Source of the DNA: an uncultured Clostridia bacterium
Lineage (GTDB): Bacteria > Bacillota > Clostridia > Oscillospirales > Acutalibacteraceae
Assembly: GCA_947585615.1 (NCBI GenBank)
Contig: CANPXD010000015.1
Coordinates: 1-33,795, forward strand
Direction of reading: 5' to 3'
Length of the DNA: 33,795 bases
The translations under genes were made by a program, and so were the position numbers. The notes beneath the pieces were generated by a model. The model did not search any database. It saw only the letters and a list, made by a program, of their open reading frames with translations, and was not told the origin of the DNA. Shown here one piece after another: positions 23,504-30,449 of this stretch. Each line of letters opens with the position of its first letter. The first letter of the stretch is position 1.

Positions 23504-24625
23504 TTATTTTTCCTCCTTCAAAATACTGTATTTTTGATTTACTTTTTTAATTCGGGATAATATATCCACTAAAATAGGCACCATAATGCTGTTGCCTGCC
23601 AATTTATACAACTTGGAATCGGCAAGTCCGAGTTTATTTATCAATTCAAAAAACTGTTCATCGGTAAACCCCATCAGGCGAAAGCATTCCTGCGGAACCA
23701 ATCTTCTTATTCGGCCTTTATGCATAATCCCGTGTCTGTCAACAACTGTAATGCAAAATGACGGAGCTCCGTTTTTTCTTACCCTCGGACCGTTCTGCCT
23801 GATTTTTTCTCTGTCAGGATTGATAACAGGATATACGCCGTCATCCTCAACAAAAACACCCGAATGTTCACCTTTACGATTGCTCAAACCCGCATTATGC
23901 CTTGCAGTAATACACCGTGCCGTATCCGTTATTTTTGAATTTTCATTCATATCCACAAAATACATTCCGGTTTTACCGCCAAAGCCGCCGCAAGAGGCTG
24001 TAAGTGTTATGGCTGCGCCTTTTGCATCATAGACTCTGTTTCCCTGTGAAGCTCTGTCGGTGAGTTCGGAAAGAGGCGTTCCGCTTTTTCTTTCGAGAGG
24101 TAATATTTCTCCGGCACATCGAGAATCAAGATATCCGACAATGAACACCCGCTTTCTGCTTTGGGGAAGGTAAGCCGTGCCGTCAACACACTGCCATTCG
24201 CACACATACCCCAATCGAGATATTTCACTGAGGATGGCCGTAAAAACCTGCCCCTTTTGAATCGTTCGGATAGGGGGAACGTTTTCAAAGACGAAAAATG
24301 CAGGACGTTTTGCTTCAAGTATTCGGGCAAGTTCAAAGAACAAAGTCCCTCTTTCATCCTTGAACGCCAATCTTCGTCCTGCGGCTGAAAAGGCGACGCA
24401 CGGAAAGCCTCCGACAAGAAGATCGAAATCAGGGATTTCATCTGTGTTGACGGTTCTTGCGTTATCATAATAAATCTCTCCTTCGGTGTTGTATAAAGTG
24501 CGATAGGCAGCTATGGCTGTAGGATCGTTATCGCAGTATCCCACAAACTCAAAGCCGCCTATTTTTTCTGCTGCACTGCGAAACGCACTCATTCCGCAGA
24601 ACATATCCAATACTCGAATGGACAT
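23504..24625 (-). CDS. DNA cytosine-C5 methyltransferase
   Basis: 373 aa from ATG 24625 (MSIRVLDMFCGMS); ATG 24631, two codons earlier, is equally possible, and no strong SD decides. C5-methylase motifs appear in order: motif I VLDMFCGMSAF, motif IV GGFPCVAFS with the catalytic Cys (about C76), motif VI FFVFENV, motif VIII QSRKRVFIVGYL, and motif X YKLAGNSIMVPIL. The target-recognition region is short. No cognate nuclease is present, so it is an orphan methylase like the adenine enzyme 3 kb downstream; two different base modifications would widen protection against host restriction. Confidence 0.93.
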   Translation of the reverse strand: MSIRVLDMFCGMSAFRSAAEKIGGFEFVGYCDNDPTAIAAYRTLYNTEGEIYYDNARTVNTDEIPDFDLLVGGFPCVAFSAAGRRLAFKDERGTLFFELARILEAKRPAFFVFENVPPIRTIQKGQVFTAILSEISRLGYVCEWQCVDGTAYLPQSRKRVFIVGYLDSRCAGEILPLERKSGTPLSELTDRASQGNRVYDAKGAAITLTASCGGFGGKTGMYFVDMNENSKITDTARCITARHNAGLSNRKGEHSGVFVEDDGVYPVINPDREKIRQNGPRVRKNGAPSFCITVVDRHGIMHKGRIRRLVPQECFRLMGFTDEQFFELINKLGLADSKLYKLAGNSIMVPILVDILSRIKKVNQKYSILKEEK

Positions 24626-24657
24626 ATGCATCAATCCAATATTTTGTCTTTTGCACC

Positions 24658-24954
24658 TCACATTCCGAGGACGGGAGCGTTACCTTCGTCCATATCTTCA
24701 TTTTGTTCTTCCGCAAGTTCCTCATCGGTTAATTTTCTGAATGAATCCTCACCGGGAACAATAGCAAGAGTTCTTCCGTTATCCCATCTCATATGAATTT
24801 GAGCTGCATCATCAACATGGACAACTGTGCCTTTCGTTCCACACTCTATTGGGGCATAAGGATCATCCATACTTAAAAGCAATAATCTCGTGCCCGGCGG
24901 ATAACACCTTTTCATACGCTCGGCAAATCTTCTTTCTGATTCAAATTTGTTCAT
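24658..24954 (-). CDS. DUF4314-type protein, first gene of the ICE operon
   Basis: 98 aa from ATG 24954, chosen for AAGGAGATG upstream. The core RLLLLSMDDPYAPIECGTKGTVVHVDDAAQIHMRWDNGRTLAIVPGEDSFRKL is DUF4314, a small beta-barrel-like domain frequent on Clostridia ICEs. The tail is strongly acidic (EELAEEQNEDMDEGNAPVLGM). It lies 47 nt after one terminator and about 100 nt after another, so its expression is probably conditional. Its stop overlaps the methyltransferase reading frame region by a few bases. Confidence 0.88.
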   Translation of the reverse strand: MNKFESERRFAERMKRCYPPGTRLLLLSMDDPYAPIECGTKGTVVHVDDAAQIHMRWDNGRTLAIVPGEDSFRKLTDEELAEEQNEDMDEGNAPVLGM

Positions 24955-25000
24955 GATTTTACATCTCCTTTCAGTCTTAAAAAAATATATAAAATAAAAA

Positions 25001-25041
25001 AGCCAACCGCTTGAATGAGTTACATTCATCAACGATTGGCT
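25001..25041 (-). terminator. terminator 47 bp before the first ICE gene
   Basis: The minus strand forms an imperfect hairpin, AGCCAATCGTTGATGAATG paired with CATTCAAGCGGTTGGCT, followed by TTTTTATTTTAT. It would stop transcription into the ICE genes unless bypassed. Confidence 0.75.
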
Positions 25042-25060
25042 ATGTATATATACGAAAAAA

Positions 25061-25092
25061 AGGCAGATAGATTTTTCAATTTCTATCTGCCT
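25061..25092 (-). terminator. perfect terminator upstream of the ICE operon
   Basis: AGGCAGATAGA / TCTATCTGCCT (11-bp perfect stem, 10-nt loop) with TTTTTTTCG on the minus strand. In tandem with the next hairpin toward the ICE. Between 25093 and 25199 I see no gene, only a possible weak -35/-10 on the minus strand; the ICE-chromosome border may lie in this stretch. Confidence 0.9.
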
Positions 25093-25199
25093 GATTCTAT
25101 GGATATTCTATTATGCGAGAGTTCAAGTCCAGCAAGAATGGTGATTTTGCCGTTAGGCATTTATAAAACTATCTTGGAAAAAATCCTAATAAAAAGCAA

Positions 25200-25225
25200 A
25201 AAAGCCTTGAAAAATCAAGGCTTTT
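25200..25225 (-). terminator. terminator of the tRNA transcript
   Basis: AAAAGCCTTGA / TCAAGGCTTTT (11-bp stem, 4-nt loop) with T-rich sequence on the minus side, about 30 nt after the tRNA-Tyr CCA. Nearly symmetrical, so it may work in both directions. Confidence 0.9.
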
Positions 25226-25254
25226 CGCAGGGCATCTTTTTTGTTACCCTTTTA

Positions 25255-25339
<85 letters not shown>

Positions 25340-25385
25340 GTTATTCTATTATTCGTAAGAATGCCGACTAATCAGAGACACCCTT

Positions 25386-25547
25386 ACCGACTGGAGCTGG
25401 TGAACGGACTCTCCACTTGTTATCAAACAGTTCGCCGAACTGTTCTCCCGAATTTCCGCAAGCTGTAAACAGCACGCGAAATTCGGAACCGCGTTTCTCG
25501 TCCTTTAGTGAAGAGCCATTAACCGGCTGGAGCTGGTGAACGGACTC
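25386..25547. repeat. 26-bp direct repeat of the tRNA-Thr 3' end
   Basis: 25386-25411 and 25522-25547 are identical except for one base (ACCGACTGG versus ACCGGCTGG starts). The right copy is the real 3' end of tRNA-Thr including CCA and 6 downstream bases; the left copy stands alone. The period is 136 bp. The repeat looks like an att duplication or a partial tRNA duplication. Confidence 0.9.
25426..25486. repeat. two adjacent hairpins between the tRNA-Thr repeats
   Basis: AACAGTTC-gcc-GAACTGTT (25426-25444) is followed by a longer imperfect hairpin, CCGAATTT...AAATTCGG with inner GCTGT/ACAGC (25448-25486). No gene fits in the 110-bp segment; it resembles a small REP- or MITE-like unit. Confidence 0.75.
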
Positions 25548-25603
25548 GAACCCCCGACCTGCTGATTACAAATCAGCTGCTCTACCAACTGAGCTACACC
25601 AGC
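25528..25603 (-). tRNA. tRNA-Thr (TGT) with mismatched T-stem
   Basis: 76 nt with CCA. Acceptor GCTGGTG/CACCAGC, D-stem GCTC/GAGC and anticodon stem GCTGA/TCAGC pair fully; anticodon TGT at 25570-25568. The T-arm is GGGGG-TTCGAGT-CCGTT: two G-C pairs, one G-G mismatch and two G-U pairs. The 3' part from GAGTCC onward equals the separate copy at 25386-25411, so it may have been swapped in by recombination. The gene is probably still expressed, but its folding may be weakened. Confidence 0.9.
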
Positions 25604-25621
25604 ATTTTTCAATGCCACAAT

Positions 25622-25650
25622 AATATATCACAATTACATTTTATAGTCAA
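25622..25650 (-). promoter_or_regulatory. promoter of the tRNA-Thr/Tyr transcript
   Basis: TTGACT, 17 bp, TATATT on the minus strand, ending 19 nt before tRNA-Thr: a near-consensus sigma-A promoter, back-to-back with the asnB promoter. Confidence 0.88.
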
Positions 25651-25668
25651 GACTTTTTTTGAATTTTG

Positions 25669-25697
25669 TTGGCGAATTATCAATATCCACATATAAT
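25669..25697 (+). promoter_or_regulatory. promoter of asnB
   Basis: TTGGCG, 17 bp, perfect TATAAT on the plus strand. The -10 ends only 17 nt before the start codon, so the leader is very short. Confidence 0.75.
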
Positions 25698-25714
25698 AAT
25701 CAGAGGTGATTTAT

Positions 25715-27535
25715 ATGTGCGGAATTGCAGGAATGTTATCAAAGAACATAGATTTAAGGGAAAGACGTCCTCTTATAGAAAAAATTAGCGCCAGTCTTAA
25801 AATGAGAGGTCCTGACGGCAGCGGTGAGTTTATAAGACCTTATGCGGCGCTTATCCACCGCCGCCTTTCCGTAATAGATCCCGAAAACGGCGCTCAGCCA
25901 ATGAGGTTCGGAAAATATACAATCGTTTACAACGGCGAAATTTACAATACAGATGAGATCCGACGTGAACTTGAAGCATACGGATATGCCTTCAGCACCC
26001 ACTGCGATACGGAGGTAATACTGAAAGCCTATCACAAATGGAAGGAAAAATCCTGTGAAAAACTCAACGGGATTTTTGCATATGCAATTTGGGACGATGA
26101 GGAAAAGGAATTGTTCCTGTGTCGTGACAGAATAGGGGTCAAACCTCTTTATTATGCCGAAAATGACGGTGTTTTTGCATTTGCCAGTCGAATAAAAAGT
26201 CTGTTGCTGATACCTGAGATCACCACTGACGTTGATGAAAACGGTCTGAACGAAATCTTTATGCTCGGTCCCGCAAAAACGATAGGGACAGCCGTTTTCA
26301 AAGATATAAGGGAGCTTCCACCTGCCGCATATATGATTTACAGTGAAGAAAAAAACGAAATCAGGGAATACTGGCAGCTCAGAGCAGATGAACACACCGA
26401 CAGTGTTGCCGATACGATTCAAAAAACATATTTTCTGGTAAACGACGCCATTAAGCGTCAGCTTGTTTCGGACGTTCCGTTATGCACTTTTCTGAGCGGA
26501 GGGCTTGATTCCTCAATCATAAGCAGCGTTGCGAGTGAATACTACAAAGAAAAAGGCTCTGTTCTCGACACATATTCAGTTGATTATACAGACAATGACA
26601 AATACTTTAAATCAAGCCTTTTTCAGCCGAATAAGGACAGCGATTTTATTGAGCTTATTGCATCGCATATCGGCAGCCGTCACAGCAACATCGTACTCGA
26701 CAACAAAGACGTCGCTCACGCACTCATTGACAGCACATACGCAAGAAATCTGCCCGGCTTTACAGATGTTGATTCCTCCTTGCTGCTGTTTTGCAGAGAA
26801 GTTAAAAAGGAGCAGACGGTTGCGCTTTCGGGTGAATGCGCGGATGAGATTTTCGGCGGTTACCCGTGGTATCACAACAAAGATATTCTCTTTGAGGAAA
26901 CTTTTCCGTGGAGTCGTTCAACAGATGTGCGCAGCAGCATTCTGAAAGGTGGTTTTCTGCCGAACGGAGAGGAATACGCACATTCGCGCTATCTTGAAAC
27001 CGTCGCAAAAACCTCTTATCTTGACAGCGATACAAAAATTGAAAAACGGATGCGTGAAATGTTCCGTCTGAATCTCGACTGGTTTATGCAGACGCTCCTC
27101 GTGCGCAAGGATGTTATGAGTATGGAAAGCTCGTTAGAGGTACGCGTGCCGTTTTGCGATTACAGAATCGTCGAATACGCCTACAATATGCCTTGGGAAA
27201 TTAAATCGCTCGGAGGCAGGGAAAAGGGTGTTCTGCGAAAGGCGTTTGAAAACGATCTGCCGTATGAAATAACATGGCGCAAGAAAAGTCCGTATCCGAA
27301 AACGCATAATCCCGTTTACTTTGAAGAGGTTTGCAAAATGACAAGAGAAGCGCTTAAAGATAAGACCTCCCCTCTCATTGAAATGCTGAACGTTAAGAAG
27401 ATTGAGGAGCTTATGGAAAACCCCGATGCTCTTGACGCGCCGTGGTACGGTCAGCTAATGCGCGGTCCGCAGGTGCTTGCTTATATCGTTCAGATATATT
27501 GGTGGATAAAAGATAACAACGTAAATTTTGTTTAA
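25715..27535 (+). CDS. asnB: Asparagine synthetase B (glutamine-hydrolysing)
   Basis: 606 aa from ATG 25715, required because Cys2 (MCGIAGML) must become the N-terminal nucleophile; GTG 25706 would bury it. AGAGGTG is 6 nt upstream. The N-terminal glutaminase domain (about 1-210) has RGPDGSGEF, HRRLSVID, YNGEIYN and the DTEVIL motif. The synthetase domain has the PPi loop LSGGLDSS (about 260-267), GECADEIFGGYPWY and SLEVRVPFCDYRIVEYA. It makes asparagine from aspartate, glutamine and ATP in the cytosol. It stands alone between its own promoter and terminator, diverging from the tRNA genes. Wall-modifying AsnB paralogues exist in Firmicutes, so amidation of another carboxylate cannot be excluded. 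Confidence 0.94.
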   Translation: MCGIAGMLSKNIDLRERRPLIEKISASLKMRGPDGSGEFIRPYAALIHRRLSVIDPENGAQPMRFGKYTIVYNGEIYNTDEIRRELEAYGYAFSTHCDTEVILKAYHKWKEKSCEKLNGIFAYAIWDDEEKELFLCRDRIGVKPLYYAENDGVFAFASRIKSLLLIPEITTDVDENGLNEIFMLGPAKTIGTAVFKDIRELPPAAYMIYSEEKNEIREYWQLRADEHTDSVADTIQKTYFLVNDAIKRQLVSDVPLCTFLSGGLDSSIISSVASEYYKEKGSVLDTYSVDYTDNDKYFKSSLFQPNKDSDFIELIASHIGSRHSNIVLDNKDVAHALIDSTYARNLPGFTDVDSSLLLFCREVKKEQTVALSGECADEIFGGYPWYHNKDILFEETFPWSRSTDVRSSILKGGFLPNGEEYAHSRYLETVAKTSYLDSDTKIEKRMREMFRLNLDWFMQTLLVRKDVMSMESSLEVRVPFCDYRIVEYAYNMPWEIKSLGGREKGVLRKAFENDLPYEITWRKKSPYPKTHNPVYFEEVCKMTREALKDKTSPLIEMLNVKKIEELMENPDALDAPWYGQLMRGPQVLAYIVQIYWWIKDNNVNFV

Positions 27536-27555
27536 TATCAGGTATAAAATTAAGC

Positions 27556-27608
27556 AAAGCGCTCCTTTTTCGGATTTAGTTATCAAGTCTGAAAAAGGCG
27601 CGCTTTTT
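27556..27608 (+). terminator. terminator between asnB and the methyltransferase
   Basis: AAAGCGC-t-CCTTTTTC ... GAAAAAGG-c-GCGCTTT, a long stem with small mismatches, then TTTT. Genes converge here, so it probably works both ways. Confidence 0.85.
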
Positions 27609-27614
27609 AAAATA

Positions 27615-28406
27615 CTATTCTTTTCTCAGCACATCTAGAATGTGGTTTGAAAGACCCGTACAGTCTGCCCTTTCACAGATTTTATAATGAAACGCCATAT
27701 ATTTTTCAAACGTTTCATCGTCCATAGCGTTTATGGCGTCCATCATATATCGGTGAAGCATATCCGTGCCTACATAGTGGAGTCTTGTAACGGCGAACCC
27801 ATTAAGTAATTTGTCTATATCCTCCCTGCGGCACGGCATAAACAGGCCCTCAGGAACAGGCAGCGCGTTGAAATCATCGTCTATCAATCCTTTTTTCACT
27901 ATATCTTCAAATGTTCCGTCTTTAAACTTCTGATAAATATTTGTGTTCGTTTCCAGATAGGCGCAAAATATCACTCCGCCCGTTTTTGTTACTCTTATCG
28001 CCTCTGAAAGAGCCTTGATTCTGTCGTTTTCCTTAAACAGGTGATACATAGGGCCGAGCAAAAGCGTTATATCGTATTTGCCGTCCTCTATAAAACTGAG
28101 ATTGCAGGCGTCACCCTGCCTTACGGTTATTTGATGCTCCGGCTTTATTTTGGCTTTAAATACATCAATGTTGTGTTCAATAAGTTCAACTGCGTCAACT
28201 CTGTAACCCTCATCTGCAAGAGCTATTGAATATCGACCCGTTCCTGCTCCGATTTCAAGTACCTTCATACCCTTTTGAAGATACTTTTTTATATATTTCA
28301 TCGTGGTGAGAAATTCAACAGAGTTTGCCCTCGGCCGAAGTCTGCCTTCCTCGTTGTGCCTGTTATAATAATCATTAAGAATTTCTATCTCATTTATTCT
28401 TTTCAT
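27615..28406 (-). CDS. SAM-dependent class I methyltransferase
   Basis: 263 aa. Motif I is VLEIGAGTGRYSIALADEGYRVDAVEL (about 49-75), followed by GDACNLSFIEDGKYDITLLLGPMYHLF and RVTKTGGVIFCAYLE, a Rossmann-fold methyltransferase of the UbiE/small-molecule type. The substrate is unknown. It starts 4 nt after the acetyltransferase stop, so the two are one transcript and might modify the same compound, for example a toxic or antibiotic molecule; this is inference. Confidence 0.9.
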   Translation of the reverse strand: MKRINEIEILNDYYNRHNEEGRLRPRANSVEFLTTMKYIKKYLQKGMKVLEIGAGTGRYSIALADEGYRVDAVELIEHNIDVFKAKIKPEHQITVRQGDACNLSFIEDGKYDITLLLGPMYHLFKENDRIKALSEAIRVTKTGGVIFCAYLETNTNIYQKFKDGTFEDIVKKGLIDDDFNALPVPEGLFMPCRREDIDKLLNGFAVTRLHYVGTDMLHRYMMDAINAMDDETFEKYMAFHYKICERADCTGLSNHILDVLRKE

Positions 28407-28410
28407 TGTT

Positions 28411-28875
28411 CTATTTCCTTTCTGAATAGATAATTGTCATTTTTTCATTAATGCTTTTTCTGCAGCCGTACTCTGTATATCCGAGTTTTTCATACAGATG
28501 AACATTGTTTTTTTCTTCAAAAATCGTATCAAGGCGCCATTCTTTTACGTTAGGATACAAAGCCTCGGAAAGTCTGAGCACCTGCTGACCGATTCCTTTA
28601 TTTCTGAAATTCTGAAGAATATAGAATCTTGTAATACGGGAAAAATTTTGGTGGCGCGCTATCTCGAGCGCACCTATTCTTTTTCCGTCTGCAAGCACCC
28701 ACCAGCCGTCAATCATCGGTGAATAAAAATGTACGAAAAATCGTGTTAATTTTTCCGTTGCAGGACTTATATCATAATCATTGTAGGTTTCAAGGGTCTG
28801 CTCAAAGCCTTTTTTCTGCATTTTCCAAGCACTAAGCAATTCAATCTTTTTCATTTTTTTCAATTTGATTTTCAT
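28411..28875 (-). CDS. GNAT-family N-acetyltransferase
   Basis: 154 aa from ATG 28875, preceded by GGAGGGG 5 nt upstream. The GNAT acetyl-CoA site is ITRFYILQNFRNKGIGQQVLRLSEAL, and the end ...NNVHLYEKLGYTEYG is the usual last strand-helix. The acceptor is unknown. It lies just after a leader ORF and terminator and before a methyltransferase in the same direction; expression probably depends on read-through of that terminator. Confidence 0.88.
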   Translation of the reverse strand: MKIKLKKMKKIELLSAWKMQKKGFEQTLETYNDYDISPATEKLTRFFVHFYSPMIDGWWVLADGKRIGALEIARHQNFSRITRFYILQNFRNKGIGQQVLRLSEALYPNVKEWRLDTIFEEKNNVHLYEKLGYTEYGCRKSINEKMTIIYSERK

Positions 28876-28906
28876 AATATCCCCTCCGCTTTTGAAATAA
28901 AAAAAC

Positions 28907-28937
28907 GCCTCTGACAAACCTTGCGTTCATCAGAGGC
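28907..28937 (-). terminator. terminator between leader ORF and acetyltransferase
   Basis: On the minus strand GCCTCTGA / TCAGAGGC (8-bp perfect stem, 15-nt loop) then GTTTTTTTATTTC. The acetyltransferase SD starts about 15 nt after the T-run and no new promoter is visible between, which suggests an attenuator. Confidence 0.88.
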
Positions 28938-28955
28938 ATAATTCATAAAATCGCT

Positions 28956-29054
28956 TTATGATTTCAAATCACGCAAATGAATGAACGCCGAATAAGCCCA
29001 TGCGTAAAACATGGGATAATCGTAATCATTCAGAAATGCGTTTGCTTTAATCAT
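28956..29054 (-). CDS. 32-aa aromatic-rich leader peptide candidate
   Basis: Starts at ATG 29054, with AAAGGA about 10 nt upstream, close behind a near-consensus promoter, and stops 19 nt before the terminator hairpin. The sequence includes FLNDYDYPMFYAWAYSAF: four Tyr, three Phe and one Trp in a stretch of 18. Promoter, short ORF, terminator, then a GNAT and a methyltransferase gene is the layout of translation-controlled attenuation of resistance or biosynthesis genes. It could instead be a free-standing small protein. Confidence 0.6.
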   Translation of the reverse strand: MIKANAFLNDYDYPMFYAWAYSAFIHLRDLKS

Positions 29055-29082
29055 AGTCGTAAATTCCTTTTGTTTTTTTATA

Positions 29083-29111
29083 ATACTATCACAGCAAAAA
29101 ATATATGTCAA
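29083..29111 (-). promoter_or_regulatory. promoter of leader ORF and acetyltransferase/methyltransferase
   Basis: Perfect TTGACA, 17 bp, TAGTAT on the minus strand, just after the rlmH stop and about 29 nt before the leader ORF. Confidence 0.85.
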
Positions 29112-29115
29112 TACG

Positions 29116-29595
29116 TCACTTATGATATTTAGAGTTGTTGGATATTGAAAAAGCGCGGTAAATCTGTTCTAAAAGCACCATTCTTGCAAGCTGGTGCGGC
29201 ATCGTTATTTTTCCGAACGAAAGCTTTATTCTGCCGAGAGCCTTTACCTCGTCAGACAAACCGAAAGAGCCGCCGACAACGAACACGACGGAGGAATAAT
29301 TTATACTAATTTTTTCAAGTTCGGCTGAAATTTCCACAGAGGAAAGTTCTTTTCCCTCTATACAGAGCGGGATCACACAGCTCCCATTGGGTATTGCATC
29401 AATTATACGTCTGCCCTCCCTCAGCAGAACATTTTTAATTTGAGCATCGGACGGATTTTCCTTTATACGTTCCTCGGCAATTTCTATAACTTTTATTTTT
29501 GAAAAAGCCGATATACGCTTTAAATATTCCGCGCAACCGTCGCGGAGATATGCCTCTTTGAGCTTTCCTACACAGATTACGGTAACATTTATCAT
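29116..29595 (-). CDS. rlmH: 23S rRNA (pseudouridine1915-N3)-methyltransferase RlmH
   Basis: 159 aa, the normal length. INVTVICVGKLKEAYLRDGCAEYLKRI at the start, the knotted SAM site VVFVVGGSFGLSDEV (about 105-119), and the end SFGKITMPHQLARMVLLEQIYRAFSISNNSKYHK are the SPOUT-class RlmH signature. It methylates pseudouridine 1915 in helix 69 of 23S rRNA. The ATG overlaps the walJ stop (ATGA), a pairing frequently seen in Firmicutes. Confidence 0.96.
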   Translation of the reverse strand: MINVTVICVGKLKEAYLRDGCAEYLKRISAFSKIKVIEIAEERIKENPSDAQIKNVLLREGRRIIDAIPNGSCVIPLCIEGKELSSVEISAELEKISINYSSVVFVVGGSFGLSDEVKALGRIKLSFGKITMPHQLARMVLLEQIYRAFSISNNSKYHK

Positions 29596-30380
29596 AATAC
29601 AATAAGTCCTCCGTCGTTTTCCGGTTTTGAAACGTACAGACGATAATCACTGTTTTCCTTTGCTCCTATCTCACTAAGTGCATTTACCGCAGTCTGCCTT
29701 GCAATTTCAGGCACGTTGTTTTCCCTGCTCAGGTGAGAAAGTACGAAACGTGTAGTTCCTCCCTGCAAAAGTTCCTTTGCAAACTCTCCTGCAGCAAAAT
29801 TTGAAAGATGTCCTTTCGTGGACAATATTCTCTTTTTGAGATGATACGGATACGGTCCGTTTTCCAGCATTGAAATTTCGTGATTTGATTCAAGAAAAAT
29901 CAAATCCGTTCCGGCAAGGGTGATTTTTGCATCATCGGTTATGTAGCCTGTATCGGTGCAAACCGCTATTTTACGTCCGTCCGGCATAGTGAATTTATAC
30001 CCCACGCAATCTGCGGAATCATGTGAGTTTTCAAATGTTTCGGCAATAATACCCTCAAAATCAAGTATTTTATTAATCTCATATGATTTAACGGTATTAT
30101 TGGCAATTCCCGTAAAACGCATTTCCTCCAAAACAGCGGGAACCGCAAAAACGGGTATCTTATACCTAGCGGCAAATACACGCACGCCTGCGACATGGTC
30201 GTAATGCTCGTGTGTAACAAAAACCGCCTTTACCCTTTCGGGAGAAACGCCAATCCTGTTCAGCGCATATTCGCACTTTTTTGCCGAAACGCCTATATCA
30301 ACAAGTATACCGCCGTTGTTGTTTCCTATGTATATTGAATTTCCGCTGCTTCCCGAAAAAAGCTGGCACACCTTTGACAT
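29592..30380 (-). CDS. walJ: WalJ/YycJ-type metallo-beta-lactamase-fold hydrolase
   Basis: 262 aa. The metal site HEHYDHVAG (about 57-65), CTDTGYITDD and FLESNHEI are typical of YycJ/WalJ; HLSNFAAGEFAKELL and LSHLSRENN follow. In Bacilli the gene lies behind walKR and affects cell-wall control or DNA repair timing; here walKR is not in the window. SD AAAGGGG lies about 7 nt before ATG. Translationally coupled to rlmH downstream; upstream is the murA terminator, so it may depend on read-through. Confidence 0.92.
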   Translation of the reverse strand: MSKVCQLFSGSSGNSIYIGNNNGGILVDIGVSAKKCEYALNRIGVSPERVKAVFVTHEHYDHVAGVRVFAARYKIPVFAVPAVLEEMRFTGIANNTVKSYEINKILDFEGIIAETFENSHDSADCVGYKFTMPDGRKIAVCTDTGYITDDAKITLAGTDLIFLESNHEISMLENGPYPYHLKKRILSTKGHLSNFAAGEFAKELLQGGTTRFVLSHLSRENNVPEIARQTAVNALSEIGAKENSDYRLYVSKPENDGGLIVL

Positions 30381-30415
30381 ATAATTTCCCCTTTTTATAA
30401 GTTCCCCTAAAAAAC

Positions 30416-30436
30416 AAGGGTGACAGCGTCACCCTT
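30416..30436 (-). terminator. terminator after murA
   Basis: AAGGGTGAC-agc-GTCACCCTT, perfect 9-bp stem followed on the minus strand by GTTTTTTAG, 14 nt after the murA stop. Confidence 0.92.
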
Positions 30437-30449
30437 TGATTTGCTTTAT

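Noticed and set aside
20621-24625. Restriction-modification system
   Set aside because: All genes between and around the two methylases were read and none looks like a nuclease; they are treated as orphan enzymes.
25116-25140. GAGTTCAAGTCC on the plus strand looks like a tRNA T-loop remnant marking the ICE end
   Set aside because: The flanking bases cannot form a T-stem and no acceptor follows, so the match to TTCAAGT is probably chance; the ICE border could not be fixed.
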